A stretch of 63,217 bases of DNA from an uncultured Saprospiraceae bacterium (lineage in GTDB: Bacteria; Bacteroidota; Bacteroidia; Chitinophagales; Saprospiraceae), in contig CALFWZ010000082.1 in NCBI GenBank assembly GCA_937928405.1, forward strand, positions 1 through 63,217. Direction: 5' to 3'. Positions 45,239 to 53,200 of the stretch are shown piece after piece. The notes beneath the pieces were generated by a model, which was given only the letters and a program-made list of their open reading frames with translations, ran no database searches and was not told the DNA's origin. The translations under genes were made by a program, and so were the position numbers. Position 1 is the stretch's first letter. Each line of letters opens with the position of its first letter.

Positions 45239-45400
45239 CTATCCTACATTCTTCATAGAGTCATCAGGTCCACATAGGATATCAAGGTCATCATGACACG
45301 TAGCTTGCGTTCTTCCAGCTAGTTTGTCTAAGAGCATGGTTTTGTTCTGATCATCTGTTGCTAATTTCATTTTGAAATCAGCTAAATTTAATTTTTTCAT
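45239..45400 (-). CDS. RiPP precursor peptide 3
   Basis: A 53-residue peptide. Leader MKKLNLADFKMKLATDD, NKTMLLDKLAGRTQA, then TCHD followed by an acidic core DLDILCGPDDSMKNVG. The ends of precursors 1 and 3 share NVG before the stop. It is the first of the three in transcription order. Its upstream region contains the same TTAACCTTTAAATTTTTTTAA block as precursor 2. It is preceded by 354 bp without a gene, where the promoter of the precursor group may lie. Confidence 0.88.
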   Translation of the reverse strand: MKKLNLADFKMKLATDDQNKTMLLDKLAGRTQATCHDDLDILCGPDDSMKNVG

Positions 45401-45754
45401 TTTAAAAAAATTTAAAGGTTAATAATATTTATATTTTTTGCTGTAAAACAATATTCAAACAAAAGAAACAGGATTTAAGAATAAACTATTAAGGCAAGTC
45501 TTATGCACAATTAATCGTTAGCTTGACTTTAATAATTCCTTCTTGTTTTCCCAGTCATTCTTTTTGATGAATGCACTAGCAGGTAAGATTAAGCTAGATA
45601 CAACTAACTTATCCGCTATAAAATTTTAATAATTCGAAAAAATCTATTTGAGATTAGTAAAACAGAAATGTCTTTATTTACTAAGTAGTTTTAGACTTTT
45701 TTCATTGCTTTTATTTTCTCTTGGTTGTTTTCGTAATAATCGTTTGGGTCATTT
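45401..45754. other. Spacer upstream of the three precursor genes
   Basis: 354 bp, strongly AT-rich. Next to precursor 3 it carries the conserved block AACCTTTAAATTTTTTTAAA (minus strand). No full TAnnTTTG promoter was found on the minus strand, so the precursors may be read from an upstream promoter or from a degenerate one. No further precursor-like frame was seen here. Confidence 0.5.
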
Positions 45755-46621
45755 TTACTTTTTCAATTCGTTCCTGAAATCCCGAATCATGGATAAATAT
45801 ACCTGATAAAACTCTTCCACGTAAGACCTTTCATTAAAGTGCCCCAACAGGTATTGTTTTTCTGAATTATCTAAAGCCAATAAGGCCTTAGATAAATTTC
45901 CTTGTTCAGATTCTGCTTTTGCTAACCAAAACCAGAGGTCGGCGTTTTTTTCATTTTCATTTTCTATTCCTTCCCTAAAAATTGAACTTGCTGTTGCTAA
46001 TTCACCTTTTTTAAAGTAGGCAATTCCTTTATATAGAAAAACTCTTGGATCCAAATATTCTTTTTCAACAGCCTTTAATTCTTCTTTAATATGTTTATCA
46101 AAAAAATTGATGGCTTCGTCATAACTGTCCATTTGTAAATAACAAATTGCACGCATAAAGTAAACAGAAGTTGACTGTGGATAATCCACAAAATCAGGCG
46201 TCAATAAATCTGTCGCTTTAAAATCCAACAATGCTTTTTCATAGTCACGATAAAAATATAGATAAAGATATCCTCGCCAACCTTGCCAATTTTCTGCGTC
46301 TAATGCTACTGCTTTACCATAATATTCATAAGATTTTTTTGCAAAACCTCGTTTAATACAAGGAGCTCCCAGCTCTCGCCAAAGATCAGCCGAATTAGGT
46401 TGATGTGAAAGGCCTTCTTGTATTAAGAAAGTTTCTTGTGGTATCCCTTGATTGTAATATGCACCAACAGCGGCTAAAAATTGTTTTCCTAATTGTTTTT
46501 TTTCTCCTTTTGAAAATTCTTTTTTATATAATTTTTCTTGTGTTGAACAACTGCTAATGGATATTAATAAAGCAAATAGTATAAAAAAACAATTATGGCA
46601 ATATTTCAATGATTTTTCCAT
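45755..46621 (-). CDS. TPR-repeat lipoprotein in the RiPP cluster
   Basis: About 288 residues from the ATG at 46621. Lipoprotein signal: FFILFALLISISSCST. The rest is tetratricopeptide repeats: LSHQPNSADLWRELGAPCIKRGFAKKSYEYYGKAVALD, YFMRAICYLQMDSYDEAINFFDKHI, GIAYFKKGELATASSIFREGIE and WFWLAKAESEQGNLSKALLAL. It should be an envelope scaffold. The start overlaps the preceding gene by 29 nt, which ties them together. A role in export or immunity is possible but not shown. Confidence 0.8.
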   Translation of the reverse strand: MEKSLKYCHNCFFILFALLISISSCSTQEKLYKKEFSKGEKKQLGKQFLAAVGAYYNQGIPQETFLIQEGLSHQPNSADLWRELGAPCIKRGFAKKSYEYYGKAVALDAENWQGWRGYLYLYFYRDYEKALLDFKATDLLTPDFVDYPQSTSVYFMRAICYLQMDSYDEAINFFDKHIKEELKAVEKEYLDPRVFLYKGIAYFKKGELATASSIFREGIENENEKNADLWFWLAKAESEQGNLSKALLALDNSEKQYLLGHFNERSYVEEFYQVYLSMIRDFRNELKK

Positions 46622-47723
46622 CCTTAAATTTAAATGTGATGTAAGTGTAGGCATCCATTTCCTTTCCTCTAAACTTATTCACTTTCCACGAATCTAAATC
46701 CAATAGAATTCCGGCTAAATGATCAACTGTTTTTTTGTTAAATACTGTTTCATTAAAATTTTCATCTACCATTTCAGTGACTAATCTCCCTATTTGGCCT
46801 TTACAGTTGACGACAAACCTAAAGGTCAAATATCCTGATTCTTGAAATAATAAAGCGGAATCTATTAAAGGAAAAACCGTTTTCTTAAAAGCATATTTAC
46901 CTCCAATAAATACATCATGCGAATTTCCATTGTAATATTCAAAAATATAATCACCACAAGGTTTGAAATCTTCATCTTTTGAAATTATCTCATCTTTATC
47001 AATATCAATAGCTCCTATTCTTTTTGTCTCATGAGCGGCAAGTTTAAAAAAATCCTTGAGATGAATCTGCTCGACCAATTCTCTATGATAAGTACCTTCC
47101 TCGGAGAAAAAATAAGCAGCAAATAATCCCAATCCTTCTAAATAAATTTCTCGATATGGTTCTTCCTTAAGTATCGAATCGTTATCAGAAGTAGTGACAT
47201 AAATCCCCTCAACCACCATCCCTGGATAATCTAATATGGTTGTATCCCTTAGACTAATCTGATTGCGGCTCCATCGCTTCTTTCCATCAGAAATTTCATG
47301 AGTCTGCTCTTCCTTTTGAAAATCCAAATAGTTTGGTTTTAAAATAGTATATTCAACAGTATTCCTCTTAACAGGGACAGGGACTGGAAAATATTTGATT
47401 TCAGAAACTGTCTTTAAACCGTTGCCAATTATTTCAAATTTAGAAGATCGAATCATATCAAAGGCAACATCATAGGTATTAGATGTTAATATTTTCTGAT
47501 CCACGCTTTGATATGATCGATATTCTACCACGGTGGTAACATCATTATACTCATCCTCTTGATCAAAATGAATATAATACTTTTGAACTATTCCGCTTTT
47601 TAGAAGGTTCGCTTTAGGAAGAAAATCAAAAACTTTAGATTGATTTTCAGCAGCAATAAAACTGTTTCCTTGTATAATTAAAAAGAAACTCACTGCTACT
47701 GCCATGCCTAAAAAATACTTCAT
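46593..47723 (-). CDS. Secreted protein with TonB-C-like C-terminal domain, RiPP cluster
   Basis: A protein of 376 residues with a signal peptide (GMAVAVSFFLIIQGNSFIAAEN). The first ~250 residues are beta-rich and unassigned (YYIHFDQEDEYNDVTTVVEYRS, MVVEGIYVTT). Residues ~270-376 (YAFKKTVFPLI, GYLTFRFVVNCKGQIGRLVTEMVDENF, YTYITFKFKDGKI) resemble the TonB C-terminal fold used in Bacteroidota 'energy transducer' proteins, but there is no N-terminal membrane anchor/Pro-rich linker. Function unknown. It lies between the His-rich protein gene and the TPR gene with gaps of six nt and an overlap, so it is one transcript. Confidence 0.65.
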   Translation of the reverse strand: MKYFLGMAVAVSFFLIIQGNSFIAAENQSKVFDFLPKANLLKSGIVQKYYIHFDQEDEYNDVTTVVEYRSYQSVDQKILTSNTYDVAFDMIRSSKFEIIGNGLKTVSEIKYFPVPVPVKRNTVEYTILKPNYLDFQKEEQTHEISDGKKRWSRNQISLRDTTILDYPGMVVEGIYVTTSDNDSILKEEPYREIYLEGLGLFAAYFFSEEGTYHRELVEQIHLKDFFKLAAHETKRIGAIDIDKDEIISKDEDFKPCGDYIFEYYNGNSHDVFIGGKYAFKKTVFPLIDSALLFQESGYLTFRFVVNCKGQIGRLVTEMVDENFNETVFNKKTVDHLAGILLDLDSWKVNKFRGKEMDAYTYITFKFKDGKIIEILP

Positions 47724-47729
47724 GCAACC

Positions 47730-48290
47730 TTAGTTAGATTTTTCTGAGATTGTGTACTTATAAGTCAACGGTCTCATTAATTCATCTAACCGTTCTTTTG
47801 GATATTTTTGGTCGTACTCCACAAACCACTTGTTACATGTTTCTTCGCCTAATAGGTCAAAAGTTAAGGAGTGTTGATTATGATAAAAATCTATTACTTC
47901 TCCACCAAATTTATCAGATGACAAAATACGGTAATCATCTTCTGCCTTTGAGGTAGGTAGGTGATGTATGAAATTACTAAAGTACTTATCACAGAATTCT
48001 TCATAGGCTACGGTGTGTAAAATGAAATTATGCCACATATGATCAATGATAGGCAAGCCTCGAATAACCCCAATCTTAAAATCAATTTTTCCGAGACGGT
48101 TTAATTCAACCGTTATGGCACACATCCATAACCACTTGAGCATTTCAACAAAAACCTCATCCGCTACTTCATCAGAAACAGCAAAATGTTTTTTGAATCG
48201 ATGAGGAACATTTTCATTTCTATATTTTAACACTTCCTCTAAAGGTGCAATTCCTTTATCTTTTTTAATTAATTCAATTTGAGTTGTCAT
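47730..48290 (-). CDS. Small His-motif protein (GRDP-like), RiPP cluster
   Basis: A protein of 186 residues without signal peptide. Its strongest feature is DHMWHNFILHTVAYEEFCDKYFSNFIHHLP (residues ~85-114), a pattern seen in proteins annotated as glycine-rich-domain-like in bacteria, with clustered His and a Cys that could bind a metal. The rest is helical. I cannot give a function. Its place six nt upstream of the next gene and 18 nt downstream of the HQxxH protein suggests a partner in peptide tailoring. Confidence 0.6.
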   Translation of the reverse strand: MTTQIELIKKDKGIAPLEEVLKYRNENVPHRFKKHFAVSDEVADEVFVEMLKWLWMCAITVELNRLGKIDFKIGVIRGLPIIDHMWHNFILHTVAYEEFCDKYFSNFIHHLPTSKAEDDYRILSSDKFGGEVIDFYHNQHSLTFDLLGEETCNKWFVEYDQKYPKERLDELMRPLTYKYTISEKSN

Positions 48291-48307
48291 ACTTATTTAT
48301 TTTTTGA

Positions 48308-49426
48308 TTATGAGAATATTTTTGTTTTATTTAAATCCATAAAGCGCTGTAAATCAAATACAGCTCTTTGATTTGAAAAATCATAGACATTGAATATTTC
48401 TGGATAACGCGCTAATTGTTCAGCACATCTTTCATCAAGAAAATTATACATTTCAATACCCTTTTTTGTGAAAACTTCTTCGAAATTCACTCTTTCAATG
48501 CCAGTTCTAAACCTTGGTTTTTTTATGGCGATACGTCCTAACATTTCATGATGTAAATCTTCTTCCAACTCACCGCTTAGAATCATCGACAACATACTGT
48601 TTACACCAGTACTAACGGTGTAGACTCCATGATATGCGCCAAAAATATCCCGATTTTCTAGACTTGGATCTTTGTCGATCAAAGAACTCAACTGAAGGTA
48701 AGGATCAATTTTTAAATATTCGGTGGTATCGAAAGTAACAGCATTAAATACATTGTGGGAGCATTGGTGGATTAACTCTTCAATAAAAAAACCTGTAGTT
48801 GAGCATTTATCAACACTAAGAAAAATTGTCCCATGCAACAATCTAGTTACAAAAGACCTCATCCCTTCTTTCTCATAGAGGACGATTTTTCTTGTTGATT
48901 TAATATAAAAATCATACTCTTCAGGGCAGTATTTTTTTATTAAGTCAAATGCTTCAGAAATATATTTTTTATACTTATGTGGTTGGGTTGGAACCCCCTT
49001 AATACAGTCTTCATTTCCGCCATTTTCCTCCATAAGATGAGTGAAATATGGATTAGTATGAAGACATAATTCTATATTATTGTGTTTTTCAAGCACAACG
49101 ACAGGGTCAAAATTATCTTCCCCTATTGCAATTTTTGCATTAGGCGTATCAGAAGAGTAATACCCATGATTTGGTACATATCCTACACCATACCTATCTC
49201 CTGTAACATTAAGATTGGATAAATCTCCTAACTCATTTCCGACAATTTGCTCCAAGGAAATTCCTTTGAGCCCATTAAAATACCCAAATAATAGGGAATC
49301 AATAAAGTGATCATCATTATAATAATCAAGCTTATCAAAAATTGCAGGATAATTTTGATAAATTAATTTTCGAAAAGTGTCTTGAAACTGGGACTGCCCG
49401 TTTTCAAAAAGAGTTTTAATATTCAT
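48308..49426 (-). CDS. HExxH-type peptide-modification protein homologue with HQxxH motif
   Basis: A protein of 372 residues, first gene of the cluster in transcription order. FIEELIHQCSHNVFNAV (His220, Gln221, His224) and downstream NRDIFGAYHGVYTVS (His266) match the HExxH...G.xHG.y layout of a family linked to RiPP clusters and named as HExxH putative peptide-modification, more recently alpha-ketoglutarate-dependent peptide beta-hydroxylases. The motif Glu is replaced by Gln, while the likely metal ligands His/His/His remain. That would rule out a classical zinc protease but may be compatible with iron-dependent hydroxylation. The Asp or His of the conserved CHD core is a possible target. 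The family call is by eye. Confidence 0.6.
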   Translation of the reverse strand: MNIKTLFENGQSQFQDTFRKLIYQNYPAIFDKLDYYNDDHFIDSLLFGYFNGLKGISLEQIVGNELGDLSNLNVTGDRYGVGYVPNHGYYSSDTPNAKIAIGEDNFDPVVVLEKHNNIELCLHTNPYFTHLMEENGGNEDCIKGVPTQPHKYKKYISEAFDLIKKYCPEEYDFYIKSTRKIVLYEKEGMRSFVTRLLHGTIFLSVDKCSTTGFFIEELIHQCSHNVFNAVTFDTTEYLKIDPYLQLSSLIDKDPSLENRDIFGAYHGVYTVSTGVNSMLSMILSGELEEDLHHEMLGRIAIKKPRFRTGIERVNFEEVFTKKGIEMYNFLDERCAEQLARYPEIFNVYDFSNQRAVFDLQRFMDLNKTKIFS

Positions 49427-49475
49427 AGCATTAGCTTATTGGCACAAATTTTAATAAAAAATGTGGCTTTCTTAA

Positions 49476-49514
49476 TGTCTTCCTCAAGACAAATGTTTTG
49501 TCTTGAAGAAGACA
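49476..49514 (-). promoter_or_regulatory. Stem-loop in the leader of the RiPP cluster
   Basis: Arms TGTCTTCCTCAAGACAAA (49476-49493) and TTTGTCTTGAAGAAGACA (49497-49514) pair over 18 bp with one mismatch and a 3-nt loop. It is 50 nt before the start codon of the first cluster gene. It could be an operator palindrome or an RNA hairpin; there is no T tract typical of a terminator. Confidence 0.6.
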
Positions 49515-50111
49515 CAATATATAAAAATAAAATGTAAAAACTACAGTAAACAATGTTAAAAAAAAATCACACCATGATTTTACCGTCGTCGACTTAGATT
49601 AATTTTCAACTACCTAGCATAAACGTGTAATCTTTACTAATTATCTTCAAGTACTTACATTTATTTAATCCATCTTTGTTCCAGGTGTATCACTACTGTT
49701 CTCTCTAGCCTCTTTATAAGTAGATCATTTGCAGGTTTATCATTACTTCTACTGAATTTTCAAACTTTATTCTATTAGAACTAACGGAACTTTAACACTT
49801 TAAATTATCACCTTAACATTTTACTTCGTTCTGATAGCAATCAATCCAAATACTTTGTTCAGAATTCCAGGTGTAAATATGTGGCAGCAAGTCTTTCTAA
49901 TAGGTTAATACCATTTAATTAGAAAATATAACACTTGAAATGAACTTTAACATAAAAAAATTGTCACCTGCGCATCAATATTAGACTGAAAATGTTAAAG
50001 CTCAAATCAGATACGGAAGTTTGGGGAAAGATCTAAGATCTGCGAATATGTAAATTAAACCCCTATTATTTCCATCACCCACTATTCTTTTTAAACAGCT
50101 TTAGTAGCTAG

Positions 50112-50156
50112 TAAAAAAACAAAGCCCAAAAACTCATTACAAGTCTTTGGGCTTTG
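50112..50156 (-). terminator. Intrinsic terminator after the large secreted protein gene
   Basis: On the minus strand CAAAGCCCAAA / TTTGGGCTTTG form an 11-bp stem with a 15-nt loop, followed by TTTTTTT. It lies about 100 nt after the stop codon at 50253. Confidence 0.85.
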
Positions 50157-50188
50157 AGTATTTATTTTTCCTTATGGAAAATAAATAC

Positions 50189-50244
50189 TGTTGAATCGTT
50201 GAGGTGTTGAATTGTTGAGTTCTAATTCGATTCAACAATTCAAC
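50189..50244. repeat. Inverted octamer repeats
   Basis: GTTGAATCGTTGAGGTGTTG and GTTGAATTGTTGA (50206-50218) are followed by the inverted copy TCAACAATTCAAC (50232-50244), which can form a 13-bp stem. The units belong to the same 8-bp motif family as the trpB-trpA array. Confidence 0.75.
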
Positions 50245-50252
50245 ATCCAAAC

Positions 50253-53200
50253 CTACTTCATAATACTTACCTTATCCGTCCACGTTCCTTCCGTTGTCAA
50301 AATGCGCAGGTAATATAACCCAGCAGGCAAAGAACCAACGTCTAAAGTTCTAGTAGTTAGATCAGCATATTCTTGAACCATTTGACCATTGGCACCAAAC
50401 AATTGAATATCGGTAACTTCCAGATCGTTCGGTATATCTAAGAATAATTCTGTTTGTACCGGATTGGGATATATGTCAATCGCTGCTGGCGATAAAATAT
50501 CTTTGACATTGGTCACAATCACTTCGGTCGTTTCTAATTCATAAGGAGACTTATCGGCACGTACCCCTTCTCCCGCTCGGGCAGTTAGCATAAACGGCGT
50601 AAAGTCAACACCTTCTGGTAACTGGAAGCGGAAAGATCCGATCTTACCCGATCCGTCAACTCCTTGCTGATTAATTCTTACTAAACCGACATCTAATCTA
50701 CCTTCGTCGTAAAAATCTTTTTGTAGGGCTAGAAAGTCACTAAAGAAGGTTCCCGTCCAGCTTTCGCTAAAGTCTACATGCGCAGTATTTGGAACCACCA
50801 TATTTTGATCGTACTCGATAGTAAATCCAGCACCATAAAAGTCATCAATCGGCTCAGCGGTATTTCCTAGCATCACCGCGACATGTACCCAATTGTCGGC
50901 GGTTACCGTTTCGTAAATAAAATCAACCTCAAAAGTTTCTCGGGTATCTCCTTGTTCTTGCAGATTGTGCGTAAGATCATAATTTAGGTTGACGGCTAAG
51001 ATATCCTGCTCGTCTACTATTCCGTTACCGTCTGTATCGGCGTGTCGAAAATTAACGTCGTCTAATCCATTGGCACTCCAAGGAGCAGCATACTGTGGTA
51101 AGAAATCCAACGTCGGACTCATTCGAGTCGGGCCAGTTTCTCCGTACGCAAATCCAATATTGAAAACATCAAAATTATTAACGACTTTATTAGAATCAGT
51201 ATCTCCCGGCCAAATCATTCCCCCCGTTACATCTACGGTATGAAGTTCTGTGCTTAAGTTTCCACATTCATCAATAGCCGTCCACGTGTACGCCACTTGG
51301 TATCCGTCTGTTGTAATACTTTCTTCTTTGGTATAACTGAGATCAGCAATCAGACCACAATCATCTTCGGCCGTTGCAAATCCTAATGGATCTGGTAGAC
51401 TATCTCCATTTAATAAGTCTACCGTAATATTACCAACTGTGATAATCTCTGGTACCTCGAAATCATTTTCAAAAATGGTTTGTTGCGCAACAGCAGTGTT
51501 TCCACAAGCATCCGTAGCAATCCATTCTCTGGTTAGAATATTGGTGTTACCACAATTTGGTGATTGCGTTTCGGTAAAGGTATAATTGATATCTCCAGGG
51601 CAGTCCGATTCAGCGATCGGATTAATAATTGGCGCCGATTCTCCACAAAGCACGTCTTCATCTCCAGGAATAAAGGTAAAAATTAAATCACCTGTCATAG
51701 GACAATCATCTACAATCGTAAAATCCAAAGCCAAGGTACATCCGCTAGCATCTGTAATCGTAACAGAATAATTACCAACATCAACTGCTTCTCGCCATCC
51801 TTGATTCATATTACCAGGAATATCCGCCCAATCAAACGTGTAAGGCCATGTACCTCCATCAACGTTAATATAAATGGATCCAAGTGTATCACAAACATTT
51901 GATACTAGTGTGGAGGCATCAATCGCACTGTTATTGGTAATTGTCAAAGAATTTATTTCGGTACAAGATTCAATAGAATTTGTCACCGTGATGGTATAAG
52001 TTCCCGCTGCTAAATCATTACGGGTATATCCAACTCCACCATCACTCCAAGTGTAGATTAAGGTTGGATCAGAATATTCGGCAGTTCCAGGTCCGTTACA
52101 ACCAGCTGGTGTGCTACTGACCAAGAATACTCCTAAAGAATCATTTTGGAACAAAGTAAATGAAGCGGTGGTAAAACAAGATACTCCAGTTACTGGATCA
52201 ATATTAGAAATTGTAACCTCGTAGTCGCCTGCTGATAAATCTGTCTGAATATTGCTATTCGGTCCACCATGCGACCAAGTATAAAACATGTTTGGATCAA
52301 AGTTTCCGACTTCAAGCAAGATTCTTCCTGGGTTATTACAATCTGGATCTCGCGTATCTGTTGCTACGATTATCGGTTCGATACAACCCGAGCTGGGGCA
52401 GTCATCAACAATGGTGTAGGTTTGAGTTAGGGTACAACCTAGGTCATCCGTGACGGTTATCGTATAGGTACCTACATTTAATTCAGGTTGGCTTAGTGTT
52501 GTGACGCCATTACTCCACTGATACGTGTAAGGCCATGCACCGCCACTAACCGTCAAATAAATAGACCCTAACGTATCACATACATTGGCAGCAAAACCAT
52601 TGAGGACAATGTTACTTCCTTGTTGGATCGTTAGAAAATCTACTGCCTGGCAATTTCCATTAGGACTTGTAACAGTAACCGTATAATTACCAGCCACTAA
52701 ATCATCTCTTAAATAACTCGTAACACCATCACTCCAAGTATAGATTAAGGTTGGATCAGAATACTCCGCAAAACCCGGTGCTGCACAAGTAGCAGGACCA
52801 CTACCAACAAGGAAAAAGCTTAACGAGTCAAGATTCCATAAAGTTGATTCTGCCGTAGCCGTACAAACTGCTCCTGTCGCTGGATCCGTATTAGTAATGG
52901 TGACATTATAAGTTCCTGGGTCAAGGTCCGTTTGGATAGCACTATTAGGTCCACCATGAGACCAATCAAAAACATAATCCACACTATTATCCAATAATTG
53001 GACGGTAAGCGATCCTGTTTCGGTGCAAGACGGATTAACTTTTATTATATTGGTGATCTGTGGAAAGGTACAACCAGAAGGGCAATCATCTACCACTTCA
53101 AATGTATTTTCGGCCGTACAACCTTGGGTATCAGTAACAGTAACGGTATAAGTTCCAACATTCACGGAGACACGATTGGAGCTTGTAGCGCCATCACCCC

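Larger units (their letters stand above)
49427..50252. other. Long gene-free spacer upstream of the RiPP cluster
   Basis: 826 bp. Close to the first RiPP gene is an 18-bp stem-loop (49476-49514). The middle is AT-rich without credible genes. At 50112-50156 is the terminator of the upstream large gene, and at 50189-50244 are octamer repeats in inverted orientation. No convincing TAnnTTTG promoter for the RiPP cluster was recognised; one weak match (TAGGTTTG, minus strand, near 50248) lacks a -33 element. Confidence 0.5.

Noticed and set aside
39130..45400. A lanthipeptide or sactipeptide reading of the RiPP cluster
   Set aside because: No LanB, LanC, LanM or radical SAM enzyme is present; the Cys residues alone do not support these classes.
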